Source: Kofleriaceae bacterium (GTDB lineage Bacteria > Myxococcota_A > Polyangia > Haliangiales > Haliangiaceae). From it: a stretch of DNA of 64,000 bases. Positions 1-14,716 of this stretch are shown one piece after another. Location of the stretch: the NCBI GenBank assembly GCA_018057825.1, contig JAGPCY010000034.1, forward strand, positions 1 through 64,000, in the 5' to 3' direction. Within the stretch, counting starts at the first letter, position 1. Every line of letters begins with the position of its first letter. Under the pieces are notes generated by a model. That model was not told the origin of the DNA. It ran no database searches and was given only the letters and a program-made list of their open reading frames with translations. The position numbers and the translations under genes were made by a program.

Positions 1-200
1 CCCCATCACCGCCCACCCCATCACCGCCCGCCCCATCACCCACGCCCCGCCCGCGATCCGGACGAGCGCTCGCGACTGCCCGCGATCCGAACGGGCCCGC
101 GCCTCCACCGCCGGCCCATCGCGCGATCCGGGCGGGCCCACGCGCCACTACCACCGCCGCAGCACGCACTGGTCCAGGCGCCACGCTCTGGGCCGTTTCG
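1..200. repeat. Degenerate intergenic repeats downstream of bamA
   Basis: There is no gene in the first 265 bases. Positions 1-45 hold three imperfect copies of a 15-base unit resembling CCCCATCACCGCCCA, cut by the window edge. Between about 50 and 135 the word CGCGATCCG recurs three times. Read on the minus strand, the segment carries CGTCCGGATCGCGGG, a word also found in the repeat cluster at 14195-14660, so this tail appears to belong to the same dispersed repeat family as the two-hairpin element at 203-257. Confidence 0.55.
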
Positions 201-202
201 GG

Positions 203-257
203 TGGGGTTCCCTTTTCGGCACCGCCGAAAAGGGGAGGGTTTTTTCGAAAAACCCTC
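203..257 (-). terminator. Two-hairpin element after bamA stop
   Basis: In the bamA direction, eight bases after the stop codon, lie two consecutive perfect hairpins. The first is GAGGGTTTTT (235-244 on the plus strand) pairing with AAAAACCCTC (248-257). The second is CCCTTTTCGGC (210-220) pairing with GCCGAAAAGGG (224-234). Position suggests a transcription terminator or mRNA 3' stabiliser. The first hairpin is shared with elements at 14197, 14388, 14567 and 15150, so it is also a dispersed repeat. A U-tract after the stem, as in a classical intrinsic terminator, is not present. Confidence 0.6.
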
Positions 258-265
258 ATGTATCG

Positions 266-2709
<2,444 letters not shown>

Positions 2710-2713
<4 letters not shown>

Positions 2714-3537
2714 GGCGCGACCTCGCGGGGTTGCGCGGGACGGGTCAGGCCGTCGCCGCCCAGAGATTCGGTCGGCACCAGGCGGCCGCCATCGATCATC
2801 GTCAGCGAACGAGGCATGAGGCGCGCAAGCTCCAGGTTGTGGGTGACGACCAGAAGCGTCGACCCCCGCTCGCGGTTGAGCTCGAGGAATAGCTGGTGGA
2901 TCTCCTCGCCGGTCTGCCGGTCGAGGTTGCCGGTCGGCTCGTCGGCCAGGAGCAGCGCCGGGCCGAGCACCATGGCGCGCGCCAGGGCGACCCGTTGCTG
3001 CTCGCCACCCGAGAGCTGAGACGGCTTGTGGGTGAGGCGCTTGCCCAGCCCGACCCGGCCCAGGACGTCGGCGGCGCGCCGGCGGATCTCGGCCTTGGGC
3101 AGGCGCTGGATCAGGCCCGGCATCATCACGTTCTCGAGGGCGGTGAACTCGGGCAGGAGGTGATGGAACTGGAAGACGAAGCCGATCTTCCGGTTGCGGA
3201 ACAGGGCCAGGCGCTCGGGCCCCATCGTCGTCACCTCTTCGCCGTCGAACGTGATCGAGCCGCGGGTCGGAAGATCGAGGGTGCCGAGGATCTGCAGGAA
3301 GGTCGACTTGCCGACGCCCGAGGCGCCGACCACCGCGACCATGTCGCCCGCGGCGAGGTGCAGCTCGACGTCGCGGAGCACCGACAGCACCTGGCCGCCA
3401 TGGACGTACTCCTTGGCCATGCCGACGATGTCGACGCGGGCGCCGAGCCTCCCCGTATTCGGGCCGAAGGTGGCGGCGGGGCCAGAGGTGCGATCGCCGG
3501 TCGGCGGGGCGGTGGGGGTCGACGAGTCGGAGATCAC
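2710..3537 (-). CDS. lolD: Lipoprotein-releasing ABC transporter ATPase LolD
   Basis: ATP-binding subunit of the LolCDE complex, which extracts outer-membrane lipoproteins from the inner membrane. Walker A (GASGVGKST), Q-loop ([20 protein letters not shown], the LolD-type signature), ABC signature ([14 protein letters not shown]), Walker B ([12 protein letters not shown]) and the H-loop (VVTHN) are all present. I chose the GTG at 3537 (275 aa): the reading frame is open further upstream, but that part is arginine/proline-rich, crosses a good TTGACA promoter and does not resemble the family. Even so the protein carries about 35 extra disordered residues before the ABC domain. The stop overlaps the bamA start, and the permease lies two genes upstream. 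Confidence 0.93.
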
Positions 3538-3559
3538 GGGATTCTCTAAGCGGCGCCGG

Positions 3560-3588
3560 AACTTAGTCGGCGGTCTGGGGCCTGTCAA
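3560..3588 (-). promoter_or_regulatory. Candidate sigma-70 promoter for lolD-bamA
   Basis: On the minus strand a perfect -35 box TTGACA (3588-3583) is followed after 17 bases by TAAGTT (3565-3560), a weak -10. The GTG start of lolD lies about 22 bases further on. The box falls between the barrel-protein stop and lolD, so lolD-bamA may be transcribed separately from the genes upstream. Confidence 0.5.
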
Positions 3589-3659
3589 CGCGATTGGACC
3601 CCGACCGCGCGGCTCCGGTTGCCTAGAGATCGGGCCAGAGCACCGAACGGTTCGGCGCT

Positions 3660-4178
3660 CTAGAGCCCCAAGGACGCGCCCACGGTCCACGTCCGCACCC
3701 CACCCTTCGAACCGTCGGCGAAGGTCAACTCGTCCTGGGCGACCTCTGCCCAGAGCCCGGCCTCGCCCAGGAGCGGCGCCTCCAGCCGGTACTCGAGGCC
3801 AACGCCGCCGACCAGGCCGCGGGCCGAGTCGCCCAGGCGGGCGTCGAGTCCGTCGACCCAGGTGTGCTCCAGCCCGAGCCGGAGGAAGCCGTTCAGGTGG
3901 CCGTCGAGGGGCAGGCTCAGCCGACCGTGGATGCCGACCGCCCGGGCCTCGCCGGCGCCGATGCCGAACCGGCCCAGGCTGGCCTCGATCGCCAGCCGGC
4001 CGAGGCGCGTGCCCAGGGCCAGGCGCTGCTGCGGGGTGTCCGACGGCGCGGCCTCGACCGGCGCGGCCAGGATGCCTTCGCCGTCGATGACACCGCCCAT
4101 CCCGAGGGAGACGTAGGTGCCGGCGTGGGCGGCGGTAGCGGAGCCGAGGACGATCAGGGCGGCGAGCGCGGTGCGCAT
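3660..4178 (-). CDS. Small outer-membrane beta-barrel-like protein
   Basis: The 172-residue product has a clear signal peptide cleaved near AHAG (residue 20). The mature part alternates short polar/hydrophobic strands rich in Gly, Leu and aromatic residues (for example [12 protein letters not shown]-like and [11 protein letters not shown] segments), consistent with an eight-stranded porin-family fold. It ends in VGASLGL, without a C-terminal aromatic residue. The protein is not recognisable as a named family. It sits between the lolC/E-like permease and lolD on the same strand, with gaps of about 125 bases on both sides, so it may be an insertion into an otherwise envelope-assembly operon or a client-type envelope protein. 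Function unknown. Confidence 0.7.
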   Translation of the reverse strand: MRTALAALIVLGSATAAHAGTYVSLGMGGVIDGEGILAAPVEAAPSDTPQQRLALGTRLGRLAIEASLGRFGIGAGEARAVGIHGRLSLPLDGHLNGFLRLGLEHTWVDGLDARLGDSARGLVGGVGLEYRLEAPLLGEAGLWAEVAQDELTFADGSKGGVRTWTVGASLGL

Positions 4179-4305
4179 GCCGAGGGAATCAGCAAGCGAT
4201 GTGCCACCGGGCGACCGGCCAAATCACCGCGCGTCGCCAGTCGCCATGACCTGCGGTTCACGCCCACCCGCCGCGATCGTCACGCCGGCGCCGCCGGCCG
4301 TGGGA

Positions 4306-6000
4306 TCACGACTTCTTCAGGCCGATCGCGGGCCGGAGCTGCGCCGCGAGGAGGGCCGGGTAGATCGTCGCGACGAAGCTCGTGCCGAGGGCGGCGGCGA
4401 AGGTCAGCGCGACCGTCATCGGGTCGATCTGCACCGGCAGGGTGTCGATGTAGTAGACGTTGGGATCGATCGGCAGGCCGGCGTAGATGAGGTACGCGCA
4501 GATGCCCAGGCCGGTCAGCACGCCCAGGCCACCGCCGATGACGCCGATCAGCGTGCCCTGGATGAGGAACACCCCGACGATCCCGCGATCGCTCGCGCCC
4601 AGGGTCTTCAGCAGCGCGATCTGCCGGGCCTTCTCGACCACGGTCATGATCAGCGTGCCGACGATCGAGAACGACGCGACCAGGATGATGATCCCGAGGA
4701 TGATGAACATCGCGATCTTCTCGAGCTTGAGGGCCGAGAACAGGTTGCGGTTGAGCTCGCGCCAGCCGGCCACGCGGTAGCTCGGCCCCAGGGCGCGGCT
4801 CAGCCGATCGACGACGACGTCGACCTGGTCGGGGTCGGTGACCCGGACCTCGATGCCGTCGACCCCGTCGCCCAGGCGCAGGAAGCTCTGGAACGAGTCG
4901 AGGGACACGTAGACCAGCTTCAGGTCGTACTCGTACATCCCGGTGAAGAACTGCCCGGCCACGCGGTAGTCGCGGTTGAACGGGATGGGCGTGCCGTTGG
5001 CGTCGGGGTTCATCGGGTCGGCCAGGGGCGACACCAGCCGCACCTCCTGACCGGTGTAGAGGTGGATCTGCTTGACCAGCTCGCGGCCGACCAGCACCCC
5101 GGACAGGGTCGCGATCCGGGCGCTGGCGCGCCGGGGATCGTCGGTGACGGCCCCGGACAGATCGCGCGGTCGGGCGTCGGGGTCGACCGCGGCGCCGTCG
5201 GCGAAGTCCTCGGGGGCGGGATCGACCACCGGGCCGGCGCTGGGATCCGAGAAGTCGATCGGGTCGCCGCCGGCCGGCAGGTCGTCCGGCGCGGGATCGA
5301 TCGCGTCGGGCGCTGGCGGCGCCGCCGGCTCGACGACCGGGATGTCGGTGCCGCCATCCATCAGCGGGTCGAGGCGCTCGAGGGCCGAGGGATCCTCCAG
5401 GAAGGAGCGCAGCGACGTGACGTTGACCGCGCTGGCCGGGTCGATGCCCTTGATGACGACGTTCGCGTAGTTGCCGCTGGCGGCGATCACGACCTCGGAG
5501 GTGGCGAACGGCGTCGAGGCCACGACCCCAGGGACCCGATCGATCGTCGCGCGCAGCTCGGCCCACTCGGTGAACTCGCCGTCCTCCTTCGTGATCTGGA
5601 TGTGGGCGTTGGAGCCGAGGATCTTCTGGCGCAGGTCACCCTCGAAGCCGTTCATCACCGACTGCACCGTGACCAGGGACCAGCAGCCCAACCAGACCCC
5701 GACGATCGACACGGTCGAGTAGAACGTGAAGAAGAACCGGATCGCGAACACGAACAGCCACAGGCCGGCGAAGACGTAGCCGCCGATCGCGACCCAGCCG
5801 GCGGTCTGCCAGCTCGGCGAGCCGCGATCGACGAGGGAACCGGCGCGCGGCGCGTCGAGCAACCAGGCCTGCGCGGCCTGCGCGCCCAGCCCGATGACCA
5901 GCCAGAGCCCGACCATCATGAGCGCGAGCGAACTCACATGGCGCGGCCGGGCCATGAGGTACCGCAGCGCCACGAACACCTGAAAGCGGCTTCGACTCAT
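4306..6000 (-). CDS. LolC/LolE-family lipoprotein-releasing permease
   Basis: Membrane subunit of an LolCDE-type exporter. The family signature [19 protein letters not shown] (about residues 115-134) and the C-terminal FtsX block with three helices (about 405-430, 465-495 and 525-550), including [15 protein letters not shown], are clear. The protein is unusually long, 564 residues against roughly 400-415. It has two extra hydrophobic N-terminal segments (about 23-45 and 70-90) before the expected first helix, and an Asp/Pro/Ala-rich insertion at about 221-290 inside the periplasmic domain. Only one permease gene is seen, so it may work as a homodimer (as in LolF-type systems) or pair with a subunit elsewhere. 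LolD is two genes downstream. Confidence 0.88.
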   Translation of the reverse strand: MSRSRFQVFVALRYLMARPRHVSSLALMMVGLWLVIGLGAQAAQAWLLDAPRAGSLVDRGSPSWQTAGWVAIGGYVFAGLWLFVFAIRFFFTFYSTVSIVGVWLGCWSLVTVQSVMNGFEGDLRQKILGSNAHIQITKEDGEFTEWAELRATIDRVPGVVASTPFATSEVVIAASGNYANVVIKGIDPASAVNVTSLRSFLEDPSALERLDPLMDGGTDIPVVEPAAPPAPDAIDPAPDDLPAGGDPIDFSDPSAGPVVDPAPEDFADGAAVDPDARPRDLSGAVTDDPRRASARIATLSGVLVGRELVKQIHLYTGQEVRLVSPLADPMNPDANGTPIPFNRDYRVAGQFFTGMYEYDLKLVYVSLDSFQSFLRLGDGVDGIEVRVTDPDQVDVVVDRLSRALGPSYRVAGWRELNRNLFSALKLEKIAMFIILGIIILVASFSIVGTLIMTVVEKARQIALLKTLGASDRGIVGVFLIQGTLIGVIGGGLGVLTGLGICAYLIYAGLPIDPNVYYIDTLPVQIDPMTVALTFAAALGTSFVATIYPALLAAQLRPAIGLKKS

Positions 6001-6042
6001 GGGAGGGGACGCTCCTGCGGTACCACTTCGGGCCCCTCGGCG

Positions 6043-7746
<1,704 letters not shown>

Positions 7747-7785
7747 GGCGGCGGAGTCTATCCGAGAACGTGCTAAGACGCGCCC

Positions 7786-9225
7786 ATGAGGACGCTTCCG
7801 TTGGTCGCGGCGATCGCCCTGGCGGTCGTCGGCTGCAAGGGCAAGGACAAGGACAAGGCCCCCGCCGCGGGGACCGGGACCGGCGCGCCTGGCGCCGTCG
7901 CCGCCTGTGCCGGCGGCGTCAAGAAGGGCCCGCTGACCTGGTACGAGGACGACTACGCGGCGGCGCTGGCGTGCGCGCGGGCCAGCAAGCGCCCCCTGGT
8001 CGTCGATATGTGGGCACCGTGGTGCCACACCTGCCTGTCGATGTCGGCGACCGTGCTGGTCGATCCGTCGCTGGCGCCGCTGGCCGATCGCTTCGTGTGG
8101 GTGGCCCTCGACACCGATCGCGAGAAGAACGCCGCGGTGGTCGGGCGCTTCGCGCTGTCGAACTGGCCGACCTACTTCGTCCTGGCCCCGGCCACCGAGG
8201 CGATCGCCGGCCGCTGGCTCGGCGCCGCGGCGGTCGCGCAGTTCCGGCAGTTCCTGAAGGACGGCGAGACCGCGGCCCTGGCCCTCGACGGCGGCGCCGC
8301 CCTCGATCCGCTCCTGGCCCTGGTGCAGGCCGGCGACGTCGCCGCGACCGGCAAGGACTTCGCGACCGCCGCGGCGCGGTACGGCGAGGCCCTGGCCAAG
8401 GCGCCCGGCGACTGGCCGCGCCGCGCCGACGTGCTGGTCGCGCAGATCTCCGCGCTCAACCGCGCCGGCGACGTCGCCGGGTGCCTGGCCCTGGCGCAGA
8501 CCGGGGCCACTCAGACCGGCACCAGCGCCAACGCCACCGACTTCCTGGTGTGGGCCAACTCGTGCGCCGACAAGGACGGCGCCGATCCCGCGGCGGCGCG
8601 GGCGGTGCGCGAGCTGACCGTGACCGTGCTCGGCACGCTCAAGGCCGACGCCGCCGCGCCGCTGTCGGCCGACGACAAGAGCGACCTCATGCTCAACCTC
8701 CGCGAGGCCCTCGACAAGCTCGGCCAGGCCGACCAGGCCAAGGCCGTGGCCGCCGAGCAGGCCGCGCTCCTCGACGAGGCCGCGGCGAAGGCCACCGAGC
8801 CGATGGTGGCCATGACCTTCAACTGGCATCGCGCCGAGGTCTACGTCTACCTGGGCAAGCCCGACGCGATCGTGGCCGCCCTCGAGCGCTCGGTCGCCGA
8901 TCTGCCCAAGGAGTACGACCCGCCCTATCGCCTGGCGTGGGTGCACCTGAAGGCTGGCCGGCTGCCCGAGGCCAAGAAGTGGATCGCCGACGCGATGACC
9001 AAGGCCTACGGGCCGCGCAAGGTCCGGGTCGCCAGCATGGCGGTCGAGATCGCCAAGGGGCTCGGCGATCCCGCCGGTGAGCGGGCCGCCCGCGAGGCCC
9101 TGATCGAGACCCTGGCCGCGCTGCCGGCGGAGGTCGCGCAGCCCGAGGCCCTGGCCAAGGCCAAGGCCGACCTGGCGGCGATGAGCGCGCCTGGCGGCGA
9201 CGCCGGCGCCGACGCGAGCAAGTAA
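7786..9225 (+). CDS. Thioredoxin-fold lipoprotein with TPR-like tail
   Basis: A 479-residue predicted lipoprotein: the signal peptide ends in the lipobox VVGC (Cys17), followed by a Lys/Asp linker. Residues about 50-165 form a thioredoxin-like domain of the DsbD-gamma/thioredoxin_7 type, with the redox motif WCHTC and a cis-proline region NWPTYFVL. The rest, about 175-470, is Ala-rich helix-turn-helix sequence like TPR repeats ([33 protein letters not shown]). It is probably periplasmic or outer-membrane-facing and acts as a disulfide reductase or interaction platform; the substrate is unknown. The stop codon is directly followed by the GTG of the PLP enzyme gene, so the two are likely cotranscribed. 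Confidence 0.85.
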   Translation: MRTLPLVAAIALAVVGCKGKDKDKAPAAGTGTGAPGAVAACAGGVKKGPLTWYEDDYAAALACARASKRPLVVDMWAPWCHTCLSMSATVLVDPSLAPLADRFVWVALDTDREKNAAVVGRFALSNWPTYFVLAPATEAIAGRWLGAAAVAQFRQFLKDGETAALALDGGAALDPLLALVQAGDVAATGKDFATAAARYGEALAKAPGDWPRRADVLVAQISALNRAGDVAGCLALAQTGATQTGTSANATDFLVWANSCADKDGADPAAARAVRELTVTVLGTLKADAAAPLSADDKSDLMLNLREALDKLGQADQAKAVAAEQAALLDEAAAKATEPMVAMTFNWHRAEVYVYLGKPDAIVAALERSVADLPKEYDPPYRLAWVHLKAGRLPEAKKWIADAMTKAYGPRKVRVASMAVEIAKGLGDPAGERAAREALIETLAALPAEVAQPEALAKAKADLAAMSAPGGDAGADASK

Positions 9226-10368
9226 GTGGCCGTCGAGCGCGACCGCCCGATCGACAGCCTCCTGGCCGCCGGCGGCGCCGCGCCCGACGCCGTCCACGGC
9301 GAGGTCGTGCCGCCGATCCACGTCGCCTCGACCTACGCCCGCGACCCCGACTATCGGCTGCCGAGCGCGGCCGCCTACGGCCGCGACGACAACCCGAGCC
9401 AGCGCCCGGCCGAGGAGCTCTTGACCGCCCTCGAAGGCGGCGCCGCGGCCCTGTTGTTCTCGTCGGGGATGGCGGCGGCGACGGCGGTGTTTCAGACCCT
9501 GGCGCCCGGCGACCGGGTGATCGCCCCGCGGGTCATGTACTGGGGCCTGCGCGGCTGGCTCGAGCGCTACACCCGCCAGTTCGGCCTGCCGTTGACGCTG
9601 GTCGACACCAGCGACCTGGACGCGGTGACCGCGGCGCTGGCCGCCGGGCCGACCGCGCTCCTGTGGCTCGAGGTGCCGGCCAACCCGACCTGGGACGTCG
9701 CCGACGTCGCGGCCTGCGCCGACCTGGCGCATCGGGCCGGGGCCCGGGTCGCGGTCGACGCCACCGCGGCCACGCCGATCCACCTGCGGCCGCTGACCCT
9801 GGGCGCGGATCTGGTGATGCACGCCGCGACCAAGTACCTGAACGGCCACTCCGACGTGATCGCCGGCGCGCTGGTGACCGCCCACGACGACGAACCGTGG
9901 CAGCGCCTGCGGGTCCATCGCCACGACGCCGGTGCGATCCTCGGGCCCTTCGAGGCGTGGCTGCTCCACCGCGGCATGCGCACGCTGGCGGTCCGGGTGC
10001 GACGCCAGAGCGCCAGCGCCCTGGCGATCGCGACCGCGCTCGAGGGCCACCCGCGGCTGGTCGAGGTTCGCTACCCCGGCCTGCCGTCGCATCCGCACCA
10101 CGCGGTGGCGGCGCGGCAATGGCGCGGCGGGTTCGGCGGCATGTTGTCGGTGCGGGTGGCCGGCGGGGCGCCGGCCGCGCTGGCGGTGGCGGGCCGCTTG
10201 ACCCGGTTCCTGCGCGCGACGTCGCTGGGCGGGGTCGAGTCGCTGGTCGAGCACCGGGCCTCGGTCGAGCCGCCTGACTCGCCGGTGCCGCCGGAGCTGC
10301 TTCGGCTGTCGATCGGCCTCGAGGAGCCGGACGAGTTGATCGCGGATCTGCGGGAGGCCCTGGGCTAG
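9226..10368 (+). CDS. PLP-dependent cystathionine synthase/lyase-family enzyme
   Basis: A fold-type I PLP enzyme of the Cys/Met metabolism family, 380 residues. Visible features are the N-terminal [11 protein letters not shown], the PLP-phosphate segment [11 protein letters not shown] (about 78-88), the cofactor-ring Asp in [10 protein letters not shown], and the Schiff-base lysine in [11 protein letters not shown] (Lys203). The sequence alone cannot separate cystathionine gamma-synthase, cystathionine gamma-lyase, methionine gamma-lyase and O-acetylhomoserine sulfhydrylase. The start is a GTG abutting the previous stop codon, which suggests coupling with the thioredoxin lipoprotein and perhaps a shared role in thiol chemistry. 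A long hexamer array follows the gene. Confidence 0.9.
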   Translation: MAVERDRPIDSLLAAGGAAPDAVHGEVVPPIHVASTYARDPDYRLPSAAAYGRDDNPSQRPAEELLTALEGGAAALLFSSGMAAATAVFQTLAPGDRVIAPRVMYWGLRGWLERYTRQFGLPLTLVDTSDLDAVTAALAAGPTALLWLEVPANPTWDVADVAACADLAHRAGARVAVDATAATPIHLRPLTLGADLVMHAATKYLNGHSDVIAGALVTAHDDEPWQRLRVHRHDAGAILGPFEAWLLHRGMRTLAVRVRRQSASALAIATALEGHPRLVEVRYPGLPSHPHHAVAARQWRGGFGGMLSVRVAGGAPAALAVAGRLTRFLRATSLGGVESLVEHRASVEPPDSPVPPELLRLSIGLEEPDELIADLREALG

Positions 10369-10384
10369 CGCGGAGGAGGCGGCG

Positions 10385-10602
10385 GCCGAGGCCGAGGCCG
10401 AGACCGAGACCGAGACCGAGACCGAGGCCGAGACCGAGACCGAGACCGAGGCCGAGGCCGAGACCGAGGCCGAGACCGAGGCGGAGACCGAGACCGAGGC
10501 CGAGGCCGAGGCCGAGACCGAGGCCGAGACCGAGGCCGAGACCGAGACCGAGACCGAGGCCGAGGCCGAGACCGAGACCGAGACCGAGTCCGAGGAGGCT
10601 CG
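10385..10602. repeat. Hexanucleotide array (GAGACC/GAGGCC)
   Basis: About 35 tandem six-base units, mostly GAGACC and GAGGCC with occasional GAGGCG and GAGTCC, fill the gap between the converging PLP-enzyme and prfB genes. Translated, it would give Glu-Thr/Glu-Ala runs, but no start or domain supports coding. The same unit, on one strand or the other, recurs at 18658, 39379, 59648 and 63472, with a related block at 15303. Confidence 0.9.
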
Positions 10603-10605
10603 GGG

Positions 10606-11731
10606 CTACGCGCCGGCGCCGGCGCGCTGGAGCAGATAGGTCCGGATGAGATCGTCGAGGTCGCCGTCGAGCACCGCCGACACCTGGCTGGTCTTGACCT
10701 CGGTGCGGTGGTCGTTCACCTGCTGGTAGGGGAACAAGACGTAGCTGCGGATCTGGCTGCCCCACTCGATCTTCAGCTTGGCCTTGGCCTCCTCGGCGGC
10801 CTTGGCCTCGCGCTTGGACACCTCGAGCTCGTACAGGCGCGCCGACAGCATCTTCATCGCCTTGGCCTTGTTCGAGTGCTGGCTGCGCTCGTTCTGGCAC
10901 TGGACGACGATGCCCGTCGGCAGGTGCGTGATGCGCACCGCCGAGTCGGTCTTGTTGACGTGCTGACCGCCGGCGCCGCCGGCGCGGTAGGTGTCGATCT
11001 TCAGATCCTCGGTGTTGATGTCGACGACGATGTCGTCGTCGATGTCCGGGGTGATCGTCATCGACGCGAACGAGGTCTGGCGTCGGCCCTGCTGATCGAA
11101 CGGCGACACCCGCACCAGGCGGTGGACGCCGTTCTCGGCCTTGAGCAGGCCGAAGGCGTTGTCGCCGGTGATGATCATGGTCGCGCCCTTGATGCCGGCC
11201 TCCTCGGCCGGCTGCTCGTCGACCACCTCGACCTTCCAGCCCTTGCGCTCGGCGTAGCGCATGATCATGCGCATGAGCATCTGCGCCCAGTCCGAGGCGT
11301 CGACGCCACCGGCGCCGGCCTGGATCTGCACGATCGCGCCTTGGCCGTCGAACTCGCCCGACAGCATGCGGCGGAACTCGAGGTCGTCGAGGGCCTTGCC
11401 GACCGCCTTGGCGGCGGCGACCGCCTCCTGGCCGGTGGCCTCGTCGGCGGCCTCGTCGGCCAGCTCGAGCAGGACCTCGGCGTCGGACAGCGCTCGGATC
11501 TGGCTGTCGTAGGCCGAGACCAAGGACTTGAGCTGCTTGGTCTGCTTGGTGATGGCCTCGGCGCGGGTCCGGTCGTTCCAGAACCCAGGCTCGGCCGCGA
11601 CCGACTCCAGCTCCTCGATCTTCAGGCGCTTGGGGTCGAGGTCAAAGTAACCTCCGGAGCGACTCGGCCTTGCCCGAGAGCTCCTTCAGGAGGGCGCGCG
11701 TCTCGCGCACGTCGACGGTGGACAGCGACAT
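10606..11731 (-). CDS. prfB: Peptide chain release factor 2 (programmed +1 frameshift)
   Basis: Release factor reading UGA and UAA. The gene is in two frames: 29 codons from the ATG at 11731 run into an in-frame TGA at 11644-11642, and the rest (codons from 11643 down to 10606) is in the +1 frame, giving 374 residues after the shift. The main frame carries the RF2 anticodon-like tripeptide SPF ([10 protein letters not shown]), the catalytic GGQ ([14 protein letters not shown]) and the typical C-terminus. The shift site is the canonical one, so this is autoregulated expression and not a pseudogene. It lies upstream of a hexamer array and convergent with the PLP enzyme. Confidence 0.96.
11641..11655 (-). 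promoter_or_regulatory. prfB: prfB programmed +1 frameshift site
   Basis: On the minus strand the bases read GGAGG-TTA-CTT-TGA-C. The slippery CTT codon (11647-11645) precedes the in-frame TGA, and the Shine-Dalgarno-like GGAGG (11655-11651) lies three bases upstream of CTT, the spacing known to stimulate +1 slippage in other bacteria. After slipping, reading resumes at GAC (11643-11641). Low RF2 favours the shift, so the factor regulates its own synthesis. Confidence 0.95.
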
Positions 11732-11738
11732 GCCGTCC

Positions 11739-13133
<1,395 letters not shown>

Positions 13134-13216
13134 GGTCCCTCCGGTACCACGAGGCCAAAGCGCTGTCACCCCGGGGGGAGGGGGGGTGATCGCCGCAGGT
13201 CCAACCGCCGAAACCT

Positions 13217-13245
13217 TGTGCCCGGACCCGACCTGCCGGACAATG
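13217..13245 (+). promoter_or_regulatory. Candidate promoter for FHA gene
   Basis: TTGTGC (13217-13222), 17 bases, then GACAAT (13240-13245, four of six consensus -10 bases). The expected start site falls at about the GTG start codon at 13253, so the transcript may be leaderless; no Shine-Dalgarno sequence is visible. Confidence 0.35.
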
Positions 13246-13252
13246 GCGCCCA

Positions 13253-14194
13253 GTGACTGCCAAGGTCCTGTGGCGCGACGCCCAAGGCATCGAGGGCTCC
13301 ATCGAGCTCGGCACGCAGGAGATCCGCGTCGGGCGGTCGATGGACTGCGCGATCCGCACCGACGACGCGATGGTGTCTCGACACCACGCCCGGATCGTGT
13401 GGGCCGGCGCCGGCTACATGGTCGAAGACCTGGGCTCGGCCAACAAGGTCTACTACCAGGAGCAGGTGGTGCAGCAGCACATGCTGCGCCACGGCGACGC
13501 GGTCCGGTGCGGCAGCCTGTGGCTGCGGTTCGTCGACACCGCCCAGCTCGGCCAGCCGGCCCCCGCCCCGGTCGCGCCGCCGGCCCCCGCGCCGATGCCG
13601 ATGCCCGCGCCGATGCCCGCGCCGATGCCGATCCCGCCGACCGCGGCCCAGGTGCCGATGCCGGCGCCCGCGCCGATGGCCCCCCCGCCGACCCCGATGG
13701 CGCCGGCGCCGATGGCGCCCGGTCCCGCCGCCGGCGGTGGCGCCGGTGACGACGAGGAGATCCGCCGCCTGCGCCGCCGCATCGAGCAGCTCCAGGCCGA
13801 GCTGCGGGCCTATCGCGGCGGCAAGGTCGGCCAGGACAAGGCGCGGCGGATGGAGGATCTCGAAAACGATCTGTCCAACGCCGAGGTCGAGCGCGATCGC
13901 TTCAAGCGGCGCATCGACGAGCTCGAGGGCACCCTCAAGGCCGAGAGCGGCTCGGCCAAGGTCCAGCGCGCGGTCGAGATCCGCGGCAAGGCCGCCGAGA
14001 TGGTGACCTCGCTCAACGACGTGCTGTCGAGCCTGCGCATCGAGGTGATGGCCGCCGAGGGCGAGTTCGATCAGTACTCGCACCAGCTACCCCGCGCCTC
14101 CTTCGAGCTGATCCGTCAGTCGATGAAGAACGCCGCGGACTTCGCGGACCAGGCCCGCGAGCTGTTGCGGTCGCTGCGGGAAATCGCGAGTTGA
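13253..14194 (+). CDS. FHA-domain protein with Pro-rich linker and coiled coil
   Basis: A cytoplasmic 313-residue protein. Residues about 1-100 form an FHA phosphothreonine-binding domain with its key residues intact: the Arg in VGRSMD, the SRHH of MVSRHHARI and the Asn of DLGSAN. Residues about 103-163 are a low-complexity Pro/Ala/Met linker in which PAPMPM-type units repeat. Residues about 165-235 are a charged coiled coil, and the last 80 residues are helical. No signal peptide or membrane segment is seen. The role is probably as an adaptor in Ser/Thr-kinase signalling; partners are unknown. The GTG start is chosen because the nearby ATG at 13243 is out of frame. Divergent from purF. Confidence 0.85.
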   Translation: MTAKVLWRDAQGIEGSIELGTQEIRVGRSMDCAIRTDDAMVSRHHARIVWAGAGYMVEDLGSANKVYYQEQVVQQHMLRHGDAVRCGSLWLRFVDTAQLGQPAPAPVAPPAPAPMPMPAPMPAPMPIPPTAAQVPMPAPAPMAPPPTPMAPAPMAPGPAAGGGAGDDEEIRRLRRRIEQLQAELRAYRGGKVGQDKARRMEDLENDLSNAEVERDRFKRRIDELEGTLKAESGSAKVQRAVEIRGKAAEMVTSLNDVLSSLRIEVMAAEGEFDQYSHQLPRASFELIRQSMKNAADFADQARELLRSLREIAS

Positions 14195-14660
14195 GAGGGA
14201 GGGTTTTTCGAAAAAACCCTCCCCCCGTCCGCGAAGCGGACGGGGCCCCCCTCCCATAACGTCCGGATCGCGGGAGCGTCGTTGGTGATCTGCGACGGTG
14301 GTGGTGGCGCGTGAGCGTGGAGGTTCAGCCGCTGTCTGCATGCACCACCGAGGGTGGTGACCTCGGGCAAACCCTCGCGTGACTTTCGGAGGGTTTTTCG
14401 AAAAAACCCTCCCCCCGTCCGCGAAGCGGACGGGGCCCCCCTCCCATAACGTCCGGATCGCGGGAGCGCGGTGGGTGATCTGAGGCGGTGGTGGTGGGGC
14501 GTGAGCGTCGACGTTCAGCCGCTGTCTGCTTCAGCGAGGTGCGTGGGTGACCTCGGAGAATTGAGAGGGAGGTTTTTTCGAAAAAGCCCTCCCCCCCTCC
14601 CACGTGACGCCCGGAGGTCCGGATCGCGGGAGCGTCGTCGGTGATCTCGATGGGGTCTGG
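14195..14660. repeat. Direct repeats of about 190 bp carrying two-hairpin elements
   Basis: The 522-base gap between the FHA gene and apaG is filled by two and a half direct copies of a unit of about 180-190 bases. Copies begin at about 14197, 14388 and 14567. Each opens with a GGGAGGG-T5/6-CG-A5/6-CCCTCCC hairpin, then (first two copies only) the hairpin GTCCGC-GAA-GCGGAC, then CCCCTCCC. A less conserved tail follows with CGGATCGCGGGAGCG, GGTGATCT and GTTCAGCCGCTGTCTGC. No coding potential is apparent. Confidence 0.85.
14197..14255 (+). terminator. Two-hairpin element after FHA stop
   Basis: It begins two bases after the FHA stop codon. Hairpin 1 is GGGAGGGTTTTT (14197-14208) against AAAAACCCTCCC; hairpin 2 is CCCCGTCCGC (14223-14232) against GCGGACGGGG (14236-14245) with a GAA loop. 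It is probably a 3'-end processing or termination structure. An identical second copy is at 14388-14445, and a third copy lacking hairpin 2 is at 14567-14602. Confidence 0.6.
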
Positions 14661-14716
14661 GTGGCAACGTGGCTGCGTGATGGCTGCAAGGCTTGCGCGA
14701 TGGGCTGGGGCGCGGC

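Noticed and set aside
7747-10254. Upstream continuation of the lysS frame, giving a 1403-aa open frame
   Set aside because: The extension is antisense to the thioredoxin lipoprotein and PLP-enzyme genes and has no recognisable sequence; lysS begins at ATG 7746.
10385-10602. CRISPR array
   Set aside because: Units are contiguous six-mers without spacers, and no cas gene is present.
10606-11731. prfB as a frameshifted pseudogene
   Set aside because: The break is at the canonical CTT-TGA-C site with its Shine-Dalgarno stimulator, so it is programmed.
13134-13169. Twelve-residue propeptide on PurF from the upstream GTG
   Set aside because: A GGAGG site lies just before ATG 13133, which exposes the catalytic Cys directly; the extension overlaps that site and lacks a recognisable processing sequence.
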